Assembly: GCF_020831405.1 (NCBI RefSeq)
Contig: NZ_JAJHPU010000043.1
Coordinates: forward strand, 62,001-126,000
Length of the DNA stretch: 64,000 nt
Direction of reading: 5' to 3'
Source: Pseudomonas oryzagri
Lineage (GTDB): Bacteria; Pseudomonadota; Gammaproteobacteria; Pseudomonadales; Pseudomonadaceae
Part shown: one piece after another, positions 9,828 through 18,500 of the stretch
Numbering within the stretch: the stretch's first letter is position 1
Layout of the letters: the number at the start of each line of letters is the position of its first letter
The notes under the pieces: generated by a model
Seen by the model: the letters and a program-made list of their open reading frames with translations, nothing else
Database searches by the model: none
Told to the model about the DNA's origin: nothing
Made by a program: the position numbers and the translations under genes

Positions 9828-11587
9828 GACTTACAGACGAGCAAAAGACTGCTGTTGCCCACGACGGCAATCTCCTTCTCACGGCATGTCCTGGTAGCGG
9901 AAAGACCCGGACGCTTATCGCGAAGGCAGTGCGTGAGATTGAAGAATTACGGGGCTCCCCCCGCCGTGTCTGCTGCATCACGTATACCAATTCGGCTGCA
10001 CAAGAGATCGAACAACGGGCCTCACTCCAAATGCAGGATGGCGACGCCACCCATCTATCGGTTTCCACCATCCATGCCTTTTGCCTTCAGGAAATTCTGC
10101 GTCCTTATGGCTGGCTTCTTCCTGAATTCAGTGGTGTGATGCGAGTTCTTACTCGCGACAATCCGGACTTCGAGGAAATCGCGAACCATGCAGCGGCCCA
10201 AGTTGGCCTGCGTCAACTTAAACTACGCGAGTACGATGACTTTGAATCCCTGAGCGTCAACGCTGCTGGAGAGCTCATCGGGCAGTCCGCTCAAAATACG
10301 GCAGTCTCAATGGCTTCCCCCTACTTCTGGAGACGGTGTGCCGAACTTGGCTACATCGACTTCTGCTCAATCATCTATAGATCGTATCGGATTCTGCGCG
10401 ATCATCCGCGCGTGGCGAATTCTCTCTGCTCGAAGTTTGCTTGGTTTCTGGTCGACGAATTCCAAGATACGACGGAACTCCAGATCGAGATCCTCCGGCA
10501 GCTCTATGACGCCGGAGGATCCAAGTTCTTCCTCGTCGGCGATCTTGCGCAGTCTATATATGCCTTCACCGGGGCGCGGCCGGAGCTAGTGGTTCCGTTC
10601 GGCGAGTACATTAACGCCCGAACTGATCTGACATTGAGCCAAAATTTCCGATCCAGTGCTCATGTGGTGGATCACGCGGAGCGACTGTTTCCTCGCAATC
10701 CAGCTATGTCTGCGGTTGGGAAATACCATGCGTTTCAGGCAGAGCCTGTACTAATCCGTAACGTTACCGCCTTCGAGGCCATTACCGAGTATTTCCTGCC
10801 GATACTTGACGAACACGGGATTGGTCTCGGTGACGCGACGATCCTCGGTAAGGACTGGGCGTCGCTAAGCAACCTCTCGCGTCAACTGAGGAGCTTCGGT
10901 ACGCCAGTAGTCGGGCCTGGCGCTCGCCCGTACCGGCGTTCTCGCCTATTCGCGACTCTTGCCGAGCAGCTTTGCGGAGCCATTGTGGAGACGCAGGCAG
11001 ACACAATGCGCCAGCTTGAGCGCGCCGTCTTCCACGCTGTGCAGGAGATAACAGGTCAACCTAGGTTTGATGTTTTCAGCCACGAAGGCCGCGTCCTAAT
11101 TATCCGGCTACTGCGCGCCGCGCGCCGGCATGCCGCTCATGACGGCGCACTTATCTGGCTTGATAACGTGTCGCAGGAGACAGGGAAGCTCATGTACGAG
11201 GCCGGACTCATTGATCTTGTTCAATCGGGCCTATTCTATGCCTCCGTTCAGGAGATGAAGATGGACATGGACCGCCAGCAGGTCGATACCGCCAATCTCC
11301 GGATCGAGGACCTCGGCTTGTTCGCCAGCCCGACGAAAGCGCTGCGGCTTTCAACTATTCACTACGCGAAGGGCCGCGAGTATGCCGCAGTGGCCTTGAT
11401 CGGGCTCCGACAAGGTAGCTTTCCCCACTTTTATGCAACTTCTCCAGATGCCATTCTTAGCGAAAAGCGCCTGTTTTATGTCGGAGTAACCCGTGCAGAG
11501 AGGGTACTCATGTATGTCTCCGAACGCGACAGATGGTCGAATCCGCCCAGCCATTTCCTCGGTGCTGATGGAGTGGGGATGGTCTAA
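9824..11587 (+). CDS. gajB: UvrD/Rep-like superfamily 1 helicase, Gabija GajB-like
   Basis: A 587-residue SF1A helicase, partner of the upstream nuclease. The full motif series is visible: Q-motif LTDEQKTAV, Walker A CPGSGKTRT (about residues 25-33), DEFQD motif II, GDLAQSIYAFTGA motif III, LSQNFRSS motif IV, STIHYAKGREY motif V and FYVGVTRAERVLMY motif VI. It is therefore probably an active helicase. I chose the ATG at 9824, which overlaps the nuclease stop codon as ATGA; an in-frame start 15 bases earlier is also possible. Known GajB proteins are usually somewhat shorter, so this is a longer variant or a related OLD-UvrD pair. It probably forms a complex with the OLD nuclease. Confidence 0.85.
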   Translation: MRLTDEQKTAVAHDGNLLLTACPGSGKTRTLIAKAVREIEELRGSPRRVCCITYTNSAAQEIEQRASLQMQDGDATHLSVSTIHAFCLQEILRPYGWLLPEFSGVMRVLTRDNPDFEEIANHAAAQVGLRQLKLREYDDFESLSVNAAGELIGQSAQNTAVSMASPYFWRRCAELGYIDFCSIIYRSYRILRDHPRVANSLCSKFAWFLVDEFQDTTELQIEILRQLYDAGGSKFFLVGDLAQSIYAFTGARPELVVPFGEYINARTDLTLSQNFRSSAHVVDHAERLFPRNPAMSAVGKYHAFQAEPVLIRNVTAFEAITEYFLPILDEHGIGLGDATILGKDWASLSNLSRQLRSFGTPVVGPGARPYRRSRLFATLAEQLCGAIVETQADTMRQLERAVFHAVQEITGQPRFDVFSHEGRVLIIRLLRAARRHAAHDGALIWLDNVSQETGKLMYEAGLIDLVQSGLFYASVQEMKMDMDRQQVDTANLRIEDLGLFASPTKALRLSTIHYAKGREYAAVALIGLRQGSFPHFYATSPDAILSEKRLFYVGVTRAERVLMYVSERDRWSNPPSHFLGADGVGMV

Positions 11588-11652
11588 TGGAACCCCCAGA
11601 GGAAACTTTCTCATAATTACCACTCGAATGCGCACGCAGCATGGAGCATTCT

Positions 11653-12105
11653 ATGGCAGATAATGACATTGATCGGTTCGATCGCCTTACCGGCGCCGTC
11701 TTCGCAAGGCTTTATGAGTCCTTTCCTGTTGGTGTTGACCTAAACTCCATGGAGTTCTCCAGGGTGATTTCGCCTAGCGAAGAGCATGACGAATTATTTT
11801 GTCAAATTTTCAATCAAGACGAATTCTTTAACTCAACCGTTTTTTGGTTGCGAGACGCAGGTTTCATCACTTTTAGCAATACGACTCTAGATAACAGCAT
11901 GGCGTATCAATGCAGACTAACCGCAAAGGCGCTTCAAGTTTTGAAATGTACCCCGGAGAGGGTTGGTGGGGAGACTCTCGGTGGTCGGCTAGGTGACGCA
12001 GTCAAGCAAGGGACAATGGTGGTCTTGGAGACGGTGGCGAACGAAGCGCTAAATCGCGGAGTCGGCTTATTACTCTCCACAGCAGCCGCTGCATTGCCCA
12101 GATAA
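11653..12105 (+). CDS. Hypothetical protein, winged-helix-like N-terminus and hydrophobic C-terminal helix
   Basis: I do not recognise this 150-residue protein. Residues 1-100 look like a small winged-helix fold: FFNSTVFWLRDAGFITF followed by YQCRLTAKALQVLKCTPE resembles the recognition helix and wing of effector-type HTH proteins. After a glycine-rich turn, the last 45 residues form a mostly apolar stretch with small residues (VVLETVANEALNRGVGLLLS) that could be an amphipathic or membrane-inserting helix. The ATG at 11653 has GGAG 6 bases upstream; an in-frame ATG at 11641 overlaps that site. It lies 65 bases after the helicase in the same direction, so it may be part of the defence operon. 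Confidence 0.7.
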   Translation: MADNDIDRFDRLTGAVFARLYESFPVGVDLNSMEFSRVISPSEEHDELFCQIFNQDEFFNSTVFWLRDAGFITFSNTTLDNSMAYQCRLTAKALQVLKCTPERVGGETLGGRLGDAVKQGTMVVLETVANEALNRGVGLLLSTAAAALPR

Positions 12106-12171
12106 CCTAAAAAGGCATAAATAAAAAAGATGACATATCTATCTCCTCGCTCCAGTCATTTCTTTTGCATA

Positions 12172-12199
12172 TTAACATGCGGGATGGCAGTGCTAAATT
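12172..12199 (+). promoter_or_regulatory. Possible promoter of the Ntn-hydrolase-like gene
   Basis: TTAACA at 12172-12177, 16 bases, then TAAATT at 12194-12199, in a very AT-rich 139-base gap. TTATAC at 12198-12203 is an alternative -10. This suggests the downstream gene has its own promoter. Confidence 0.35.
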
Positions 12200-12244
12200 A
12201 TACAAATAAACAATTACCTTTTCGGCTGACAGGGAGGACATTTA

Positions 12245-13090
12245 ATGACCATTGTATGTGCTTGGGTTAGAGCCTCTAAGAGAGGGGCGGAGGAGCTCAT
12301 TGTGTGCTCTGATAGCCGGCTGTCCGGCGGAGGTACGCTGGATTGTTCGCCAAAGGTTTTTCAACTTCCTAGAACGGACGCCGTAATTGCTTTTTCAGGG
12401 GCAACTTATCTTGCCTATCCATTGCTCCTCCAAATGACACAGGCAATCAATTCCCATGGCCCGATGAGGGATGGCGTTCTTGACTATGCTCGTCTAAAAT
12501 CGTTTCTACTGAGATTGTTAAACGAGCTATTTGGCAGATTTGATACCTACCTGGATGCATTTAAAAAGCCAGAACATAATTTCCTGCTATGTGGGTATTC
12601 ATGGTTCCACAAAGAATTTATGATTGATCGATTTGAATATGATCATTATGCAAATAGATTTCAGGCGCACCCAGTCGTTAAGGGGATAGGGAATTTCGGG
12701 AAAATTGCATTCATTGGTGATGTGCGTAAACAAGCAAATCATCAGCTTATAACTTTGCTGCGAAGACGTTATGGGGATGCATCAGTCTTGCCTAACAGTA
12801 CCCTAGTCAAACGATATGACATGGAGCCATTTGAAATCATTCGCGATATGTTGAGAAGTGCAGGGCCAGAGGACTCGATTGGGGGCGCCCCTCAGTTAAC
12901 CTCACTATGCCAGCATATGATTTCAAAGCCTCTGGGGATATTCTGGCCTGACAAGAATAGCAATGACGTATTTGTAAATGGAAGACCTGTCTTTGCGTTT
13001 GAAAATATTGATAGCTGGATTATTGATCCAGACTCCTTGAAGAAGTCTCACAAGTACTTATCAAGAAGAGAGCCGACTTTTGAGGAATAG
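12245..13090 (+). CDS. Putative Ntn hydrolase, proteasome beta/HslV-like
   Basis: A 281-residue protein with no annotation I can name. Its N-terminus, MTIVCAW, then CSDSR at 21-25 and PKVFQLP at 36-42, followed by VIAFSGATYLAYPLLLQ, follows the pattern of proteasome beta and HslV subunits: Thr1, Asp17 and Lys33 would correspond to T2, D23 and K37 after Met removal. The region after residue 90 is not recognisable and is longer than in HslV (about 175 residues). AGGGAGGA lies 6 bases upstream. The gene is markedly AT-rich (row 12541-12600 is 38% GC, whereas row 33241-33300 in gdhB is 73%), a sign of transfer. It sits behind the Gabija-like pair. Function is inferred from the N-terminal pattern only. 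Confidence 0.65.
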   Translation: MTIVCAWVRASKRGAEELIVCSDSRLSGGGTLDCSPKVFQLPRTDAVIAFSGATYLAYPLLLQMTQAINSHGPMRDGVLDYARLKSFLLRLLNELFGRFDTYLDAFKKPEHNFLLCGYSWFHKEFMIDRFEYDHYANRFQAHPVVKGIGNFGKIAFIGDVRKQANHQLITLLRRRYGDASVLPNSTLVKRYDMEPFEIIRDMLRSAGPEDSIGGAPQLTSLCQHMISKPLGIFWPDKNSNDVFVNGRPVFAFENIDSWIIDPDSLKKSHKYLSRREPTFEE

Positions 13091-13259
13091 AAAGAACCTG
13101 GAAAGGCTCTAGAAACTAAGCCGCTGAATCAGTTATCACCGCATCAGTGACCGCTTTTGGCCGTTCACTGCTGGCCGTCACTGAAAAATTATTGGCCATC
13201 CTGGACGAAATCTGTCTTCAGACTGCAGCAGGCTGGTCAAGAACTCCGCCTTGTCACAC

Positions 13260-13291
13260 AAAAAACGCGACCTCCCTAGTCGCGTTTTTTT
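13260..13291. terminator. Bidirectional intrinsic terminator closing the island
   Basis: AAAAAA, CGCGAC, loop of 7, GTCGCG, TTTTTTT. It serves the island transcript on the plus strand and the AraC gene on the minus strand, whose stop is at 13307. Confidence 0.88.
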
Positions 13292-13306
13292 GTCCGACCC
13301 TCACCC

Positions 13307-14272
13307 TCACTCCCCCCGCCTCTGCAACCCCCCACGCACCTCCCGCGCAGTACAGCCGTACTGCTGGCGGAAGGCGCGGGTGAACTGGGCTTGGTCGTTG
13401 AAGCCCCAGCGGAACGCCAGTTCGCCGATCGACAGGTGGCAGTGCGGGTCGCGCAGTTGGCGGTGCACCGCCTCCAGGCGCTGCAGGCGGACCCACTCGC
13501 CGAGGGTGTAGGGGGTGGCGGCGAACAGCTTGTGCAGGTAGCGCAGCGACAGGCCGCAGGCCTCGGCGATCTGCGCCGGGTTCAGCTCGGGGTTGGCCAG
13601 GTGGCGTTCGATGTACTGCTCGACGCGCTGCAGGTGCACGGCGGCCAGCGTCGAGGTTTCGCTGTTGAGCACCCGCTCGTCCTGGCGCAGGGCCATCAGC
13701 AGGGTGGCCAGCGCCTGTTCCAGCAGCAGGTGGCGGGCGCTCGCGTCGCACTCGTCGAAACGCGCCGCGCACAGGCCGAGCTGTTCGACGAAGATCCGCC
13801 CGAGGCCTCGGCGGGCGTCGAAGCAGAAGCGGGTGTAGCGTTCCGCGCCGCGCAGCTGGCCGTGCAGGGCGCGCTCGGGCAGCTTGAACACCCAGAGGTC
13901 GTTGTCGGCGGCGTAGTGGAAGCGGTAGGGCGCATCGCCGCGTTCGACGATGAAGCCGCCGGGCTGGCAGCGCAGGGCGCGGCCGTCCTGCTCGAACTGC
14001 ACTTCGCTTTGCCGCGGCACGGTGACCAGGTAGCAGGCCTCCGGGTCCTGGCTGACCTGGGCCTTGCTGCGCGAGTAGGCGAGCTGGCTGGAGCGCAGGC
14101 GGGAGAGGGTGAGCGGCGTGCTGGGCGTGTCCCAGACGTGCAGGCTGCCCTGGAAGGCGGCGCCGGGAGCGAACTCCAGGCTGAGAGGGAAGTAGGTGGA
14201 GCCGATAGCTTCTGCCCAGCGGAGCTGGCGTTCCTGTTGCGGCCAGTACCGGGTGGAGAGCTGTTGAGCCAT
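13307..14272 (-). CDS. AraC-family transcriptional regulator
   Basis: A 321-residue regulator with an N-terminal AraC-binding-like (cupin-type) effector domain, about residues 1-200, and a C-terminal double helix-turn-helix (about 215-315): LNPAQIAEACGLSLRYLHKLF then LSIGELAFRWGFNDQAQFTR, the two standard AraC helices. It follows hyuA on the same strand after a 103-base gap containing a strong hairpin, so it is probably the activator of the hydantoinase cluster, though the effector is unknown. AGGA lies 6 bases before the ATG, and an A-rich ATAACAACGATAA stretch lies 15 bases before the start. Confidence 0.88.
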   Translation of the reverse strand: MAQQLSTRYWPQQERQLRWAEAIGSTYFPLSLEFAPGAAFQGSLHVWDTPSTPLTLSRLRSSQLAYSRSKAQVSQDPEACYLVTVPRQSEVQFEQDGRALRCQPGGFIVERGDAPYRFHYAADNDLWVFKLPERALHGQLRGAERYTRFCFDARRGLGRIFVEQLGLCAARFDECDASARHLLLEQALATLLMALRQDERVLNSETSTLAAVHLQRVEQYIERHLANPELNPAQIAEACGLSLRYLHKLFAATPYTLGEWVRLQRLEAVHRQLRDPHCHLSIGELAFRWGFNDQAQFTRAFRQQYGCTAREVRGGLQRRGE

Positions 14273-14287
14273 GGCCGGTCCTCACGA

Positions 14288-14300
14288 TTATCGTTGTTAT
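14288..14300 (-). promoter_or_regulatory. A-rich leader motif before the AraC gene (Crc/Hfq-like)
   Basis: On the minus strand the sequence reads ATAACAACGATAA, matching AAnAAnAA at 7 of 8 positions (AACAACGA), 15 bases before the ATG. See the similar sites at 18243, 19806, 21242 and 21821. Confidence 0.45.
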
Positions 14301-14304
14301 GAGG

Positions 14305-14341
14305 ACAGCGCGGCGGGGAGTGGAAATCCCTGCCGCGCTGT
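14305..14341. terminator. Strong hairpin between hyuA and the AraC gene
   Basis: ACAGCGCGGC at 14305-14314 pairs perfectly with GCCGCGCTGT at 14332-14341. There is no T-tract on the minus strand, so it may be a partial terminator or an mRNA-stability hairpin that lowers expression of the regulator relative to hyuA. Confidence 0.5.
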
Positions 14342-14375
14342 TATTTCGCCATCATTGGCCTGGGTGACCGGGTGG

Positions 14376-16460
14376 TCAAGTCCGTGGCGTCACCCGGTAG
14401 GTGGCGGACGGGGTGAGCGTCGCCTGCCAGCCCGGCGGGATGACGATGTTGGTGGTGCTTTCCTCGATCACGCACGGACCCTGCACGCTCTGGCCGGCCT
14501 GCAGGTGGTTGCCGTCGTACACCGGGGTGGCCTGCCAGTCGCCGTCGGCGCTGAACAGCATCTTGCGCAGGCTGGACGGGGCGGCCTCGCCGACCTCGGC
14601 CGGCTGCGGCAGTTCCGGCAGCGGCGGGCGCGGCAGGCGGCCGATTACCGAGCACTCGAGGTTGACCAGCTCCACCGGGCTGCCCGGCTCGCTGTAGGAA
14701 TACAGCGCCTGGTGGCGGCGGTGGAAAGCGTCGCACAGTGCGGCCAGGCCCTGCTCGTCGAGCCGACTGCTGGCCAGCTCCACGCTGCACTCGTGGATCT
14801 GCCCGAGGTAGCGCATCTCCAGGGTGTAGTGGCACTCGATGGTGTCGGCGGCGAAGCCGTCCTCGCGCAGGTTGCCCAGGCCCTTGTTGCGCAGCTCGGC
14901 CAGCGCCCGGTTGAGGCGCTCGAGGTCGACGTGGCCGGCGTCCAGGCGCATCGGCAGGCTGGTCAGCTGGTCGTAGCGCATGTCGGAGAGGATCTGGCCG
15001 AAGGCGCACAGGCCGGAGGCGACCTTGGGGATCAGCACGGTGTGGATGCCGATCTCCTCGGCCAGGCGCACCACGTGCATGCCGGCCGCGCCGCCGGCGC
15101 CGATCAGGGCGAAGTCGCGCGGGTCGTGGCCGCGCTCGATGGACACCCGGCGGATGCCGTTGACCATGTTCAGGTTGACCAGGGTGGTGATGCCGTAGGC
15201 GGCGCGCTCGATGCTGATGCCCAGCGGGTCGGCGATCCTGCTGCGGATGGCGTCCAGCGCCGCCTGGCGGTTGAGGCGGATGCTGCCGCCGAGCAGGGCG
15301 CCGTCGGGCAGGTAGCCGAGCACCAGGTTGGCGTCGGTCACGGTCGGCTCAAGGCCGCCCTTGCCGTAGCACACCGGGCCGGGCTTGGCGCCGGCGCTGC
15401 GCGGGCCGACCTGGAGCATGCCGAACTCGTCGAGGTGGGCGATCGAGCCGCCGCCGGCGCCGAGGGTCTCCACCTGGATCATCGGCACGCCGATGCGCTG
15501 GCGCAGGAAGTCGACGTCCTTGCTGAAGTTGGTGCGCCCGGCGTTGGTCAGGGTGATGTCGAACGAGGTGCCGCCCATGTCGACGGTGATCACGTTGTCG
15601 ATGTCGAACGGTTTGGCCACCGACAGGCCGGCCTGCGGCGCCGAGGCCGGGCCGGAGTTGATCGCGTTGACCGCGCGCTCGCGCATCATGCCGCCCGGCG
15701 CCAGGCCGCCGTTGGACTGGAAGTAGCGCACCGGCTGCTGGGCGCCGAGCTCCTCGAACAGCGCGTCGATGCGCTCGACGTAGCGCGCCATCACCGGGCT
15801 CAGGTAGGCGTTGACCACGGTGGTGGAGGTGCGGGTGTACTCGCGGATCTGCGGGAACACCTCGACGCCGGTGCAGACGAACACCCCGGGCAGGGCGGCG
15901 CGCACCATCTCGGCGGCGCGCAGCTCGTGGGCCGGGTTGCGCACCGACCAGACGAAGGAGATCGCCACCGCCTCGACGCCCTCGGCGCGGAAGTACTCGA
16001 TGGCCTCGCGCACCGCGGCCTCGTCCAGCGGGCTGTACTCGCGGCCGTCGCTGAGGATGCGCCCGCCCACCGGGCGGCGCAGGTGGCGCGGCACCAGCAT
16101 GTGCGCCGGCGGGTAGTGGGCGTCGTAGCGGTGGCCTTCCTCCTTGTGGCCGAGGCGGATCTCCAGGCTGTCCTCGTGGCCCTCGGTGCACAGCAGGCCG
16201 ACCTTGACCCCGGTGCGCTCGATCAGCGCGTTGAGCGCCACGGTGGTGCCGTTGATGCACAGGTCGCAGTCGGCAATGATCTCGGCCGGCGAGCGGCCGA
16301 CGGCGTCGGCGATCTGCGCCAGACCGGCGCGGATGGCCAAGGTGCCGTCCTGCGGGGTGGACGGCGCCTTGAACAGCTGCACGCCGCCGTCGCGGTCGGC
16401 GAGGATGAAGTCGGTGAAGGTGCCGCCGGCGTCGATGCCCAGACGATATTGGTTACGCAT
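14376..16460 (-). CDS. hyuA: Hydantoinase/oxoprolinase-type subunit A (HyuA family)
   Basis: A 694-residue subunit of an ATP-dependent ring-opening amidohydrolase of the N-methylhydantoinase, 5-oxoprolinase and acetone carboxylase superfamily, acting in the cytoplasm with HyuB. The N-terminal ASKHA-type nucleotide-binding motif is visible in YRLGIDAGGTFTDFILA, INGTTVALNALIERTG follows, and the second phosphate loop is in VITVDMGGTSFDITL. GPASAPQAGLSVAKP and ALIGAGGAAGMHVVRLAEE are family signatures. The substrate is uncertain: hydantoins, N-methylhydantoin, 5-oxoproline and caprolactam (the CapA/CapB pair of Pseudomonas jessenii belongs to this family) are all possible. It lies 21 bases downstream of hyuB. 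Confidence 0.9.
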   Translation of the reverse strand: MRNQYRLGIDAGGTFTDFILADRDGGVQLFKAPSTPQDGTLAIRAGLAQIADAVGRSPAEIIADCDLCINGTTVALNALIERTGVKVGLLCTEGHEDSLEIRLGHKEEGHRYDAHYPPAHMLVPRHLRRPVGGRILSDGREYSPLDEAAVREAIEYFRAEGVEAVAISFVWSVRNPAHELRAAEMVRAALPGVFVCTGVEVFPQIREYTRTSTTVVNAYLSPVMARYVERIDALFEELGAQQPVRYFQSNGGLAPGGMMRERAVNAINSGPASAPQAGLSVAKPFDIDNVITVDMGGTSFDITLTNAGRTNFSKDVDFLRQRIGVPMIQVETLGAGGGSIAHLDEFGMLQVGPRSAGAKPGPVCYGKGGLEPTVTDANLVLGYLPDGALLGGSIRLNRQAALDAIRSRIADPLGISIERAAYGITTLVNLNMVNGIRRVSIERGHDPRDFALIGAGGAAGMHVVRLAEEIGIHTVLIPKVASGLCAFGQILSDMRYDQLTSLPMRLDAGHVDLERLNRALAELRNKGLGNLREDGFAADTIECHYTLEMRYLGQIHECSVELASSRLDEQGLAALCDAFHRRHQALYSYSEPGSPVELVNLECSVIGRLPRPPLPELPQPAEVGEAAPSSLRKMLFSADGDWQATPVYDGNHLQAGQSVQGPCVIEESTTNIVIPPGWQATLTPSATYRVTPRT

Positions 16461-16481
16461 GTCGATGTTCCTCAGCAGTGC

Positions 16482-18227
16482 TCAGTGGGGGGCGCGGGCG
16501 GCGCGGGTGGCGGCTTCGTCGAGATGGCCGGCGGCGTCGACGATCACCCCGTACTCGAGGCGGGCGCCCTCGGCGGAGACCAGGCCGTTGCGCAGGTCGT
16601 CGAGGACCGCGGCGACCGGGCGGCGCAGCGGGTCGCCGTAGCCACCGCCACCGGGGTTGACGTTGATCACCCGCTCGCCCGGGCGCACGGTCAGCACTGG
16701 GTTCTGGATGTAGTGGGTTTCCTCGCCGTCGGCGCGGCGGTGGATCAGGCGGCCGAGCTTGGGCTCGATCAGCGCGTTGCGCGCGCCGGCCGCGCCGGCG
16801 GTGGCCAGCTGGCGGCCCTCGCCGAAGCCGACCACGGTCATCTCGTGCTCCAGCGGTTCGATCTCCAGGCGGGTGCCGGAGCCGCCGCGGAATTCGCCGG
16901 CGCCGCCGCTGTCGCTCATCAGGCTGTAGCGGTGGATGACGATCGGGTAGGAGTACTCGAGCAGCTCGATGTCGCCGCTCATCAGCGCGCCGAAGCAGCA
17001 CAGCGGGCCGCAGGCGTGCCAGCCGTCCATCACCTTGTTGGCGCCGGCGCCGGAGATGATCGAGGCGAGCACCATGGTCACGTACTCGTCGCCCTCGCGA
17101 CGCGGGTCGTGGCCGGCGATGTTGATGCCGCTGGCGTGGCCCCAGGAGGCGGTGACGCGCTCGGGTGCGGCCTGCTCCAGCGCCTGGCGCACGGCGTCGG
17201 CCAGGGTCTCCATCGGCGTGGTGGTGCAGTTGACGTGCGGCGCCGGTTCCTCGGCGTTGCACAGGGTGCCCTTGGGCCCGAGGTCGACGCTGACGCAGCG
17301 GTACAGGCCCTCGTTGTAGGGCGGCGGCACCTGGGCGAACATCATCAGGCCCAGGTAGACGCCGGACACCGAGTTGCCCTCGTAGGAGTTGATGAAGTAG
17401 GGCACCTGCGGCGGGCTCTCGATGCGCACGTGGGCCTCGTCGCCGCGGATCTCGACGTGGGCGGTGATCTCCAGCTCGCCGAGGCCGTGGCCGGAATCCT
17501 CGAGGATCGCGGTGCCGCTGTAGTGGCCGTCCGGCACGTCGCGCAGCAGGGCGCGCATGTGGCGGTCGGCCATGTTCTTCAGCTCGGCGATGCAGGCGCG
17601 CACCTGGGCGACGCCGTACTTCTCGACCAGCTCCAGCAGGTGGCGCTCGCCCACGCAGCAGGCGCCGTACTGGGCGTTGAGGTCGCCCTCCTGGTAGGGA
17701 CGGGCGCGCATGTTGGTGAGCAGCAGGTTGAACACGTCCTCGCGGCGTTTGCCGCCGGCCCACAGCTTGACCGGCGGGATGCGCAGGCCCTCGGCGTAGA
17801 TCTCCTTGGCGTCCGGGTTGTAGCCGGCCGGCACCGGGCCGCCGATGTCGGTGAGGTGGCCCTTGCACACGGTCCAGAACACCAGCTCGCCCTGGTAGAA
17901 CACTGGCTTGTACATGCAGCAGTCGAGGATGTGGCTGCCCTTGTAGGCCGGGTCGTTGTGATAGATCACGTCGCCTTCGGCGATGTCGCCCTCGAAGAAC
18001 TCGGCCACGCACTTCATCGCCGGGATCAGCGAGCCGAGGTGGATCGGGATGTCCTGGCCCTGCAGGATCATTTCCGGGAAGTGGTCGAACAGCGCGTTGG
18101 AGTAGTCGTGGGCCAGGTTGAACACGCTGGAGCGGCCGGTTTTCTCCAGGGTCAGGGTCATCTCGCGCTGGGCGGTTTCCAGCGCCCCGCGCACGACCGC
18201 GAGGGTGATCGGATCTACTGTACTCAT
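16482..18227 (-). CDS. hyuB: Hydantoinase/oxoprolinase-type subunit B (HyuB family)
   Basis: The 581-residue partner of HyuA, which hydrolyses the phosphorylated intermediate. It begins MSTVDPITLAVVRGALETAQ, the standard HyuB opening, and has SSVFNLAHDYSNALFD, GHLTDIGGPVPAGYNPDA, PYFINSYEGNSVSGVYLG and the glycine-rich NVNPGGGGYGDPLRRP near the C-terminus, all family hallmarks that include metal-binding positions. Length matches (550-600). It is the first of the two hydrolase genes. An AACAACAA motif lies 15 bases before the ATG, and the classical ribosome-binding site is weak (GGTGAACC). The neighbouring porin and permease suggest uptake of the ring substrate. Confidence 0.9.
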   Translation of the reverse strand: MSTVDPITLAVVRGALETAQREMTLTLEKTGRSSVFNLAHDYSNALFDHFPEMILQGQDIPIHLGSLIPAMKCVAEFFEGDIAEGDVIYHNDPAYKGSHILDCCMYKPVFYQGELVFWTVCKGHLTDIGGPVPAGYNPDAKEIYAEGLRIPPVKLWAGGKRREDVFNLLLTNMRARPYQEGDLNAQYGACCVGERHLLELVEKYGVAQVRACIAELKNMADRHMRALLRDVPDGHYSGTAILEDSGHGLGELEITAHVEIRGDEAHVRIESPPQVPYFINSYEGNSVSGVYLGLMMFAQVPPPYNEGLYRCVSVDLGPKGTLCNAEEPAPHVNCTTTPMETLADAVRQALEQAAPERVTASWGHASGINIAGHDPRREGDEYVTMVLASIISGAGANKVMDGWHACGPLCCFGALMSGDIELLEYSYPIVIHRYSLMSDSGGAGEFRGGSGTRLEIEPLEHEMTVVGFGEGRQLATAGAAGARNALIEPKLGRLIHRRADGEETHYIQNPVLTVRPGERVINVNPGGGGYGDPLRRPVAAVLDDLRNGLVSAEGARLEYGVIVDAAGHLDEAATRAARAPH

Positions 18228-18242
18228 GGTTCACCACACATC

Positions 18243-18251
18243 TTGTTGTTG
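18243..18251 (-). promoter_or_regulatory. Crc/Hfq-like CA motif in the hyuB leader
   Basis: The minus strand reads CAACAACAA, containing a perfect AAnAAnAA. It lies 15 bases before the hyuB ATG, where Crc-Hfq binding blocks translation in Pseudomonas. Confidence 0.55.
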
Positions 18252-18387
18252 TCGGAGAGGCGGCCCCGCAAGGCTCCGCCCTGGCTTACAAGCTACGCGG
18301 CGCGCGGCGCACGGGCTTGTCGCCGGATGCACCCTTTGTTGCGTCTGCGTGCACTCGTCCGTGCGTGGGTTGCCGTTGGTGCAGACG

Positions 18388-18414
18388 AAAAAAAGGCCAG
18401 CGCGAGGCTGGCCT
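18388..18414 (-). terminator. Intrinsic terminator after the porin gene
   Basis: On the minus strand: AGGCCAGC, 5-base loop, GCTGGCCT, then a run of seven T. It separates the porin transcript from hyuBA. Confidence 0.85.
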
Positions 18415-18500
18415 GAAAGGGGGGCAAAGGGGGATGCCAGAGCAATCGCACGAAGCAGAAAAGGCCAACCTACGTGGGCTAAATGCCCTGTAGCCCTCCC

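Noticed and set aside
7740-13180. Attachment-site repeats flanking the defence island
   Set aside because: Both flanks contain GGCC-rich text but no shared direct repeat of useful length, and no integrase or tRNA gene is present.
14271-18416. A very long open frame on the plus strand opposite hyuA and hyuB
   Set aside because: It lies antisense to two genes with full family motifs, its translation is Ala/Gly/Val/His-rich without domains, and GC-rich antisense frames of this kind are common here.
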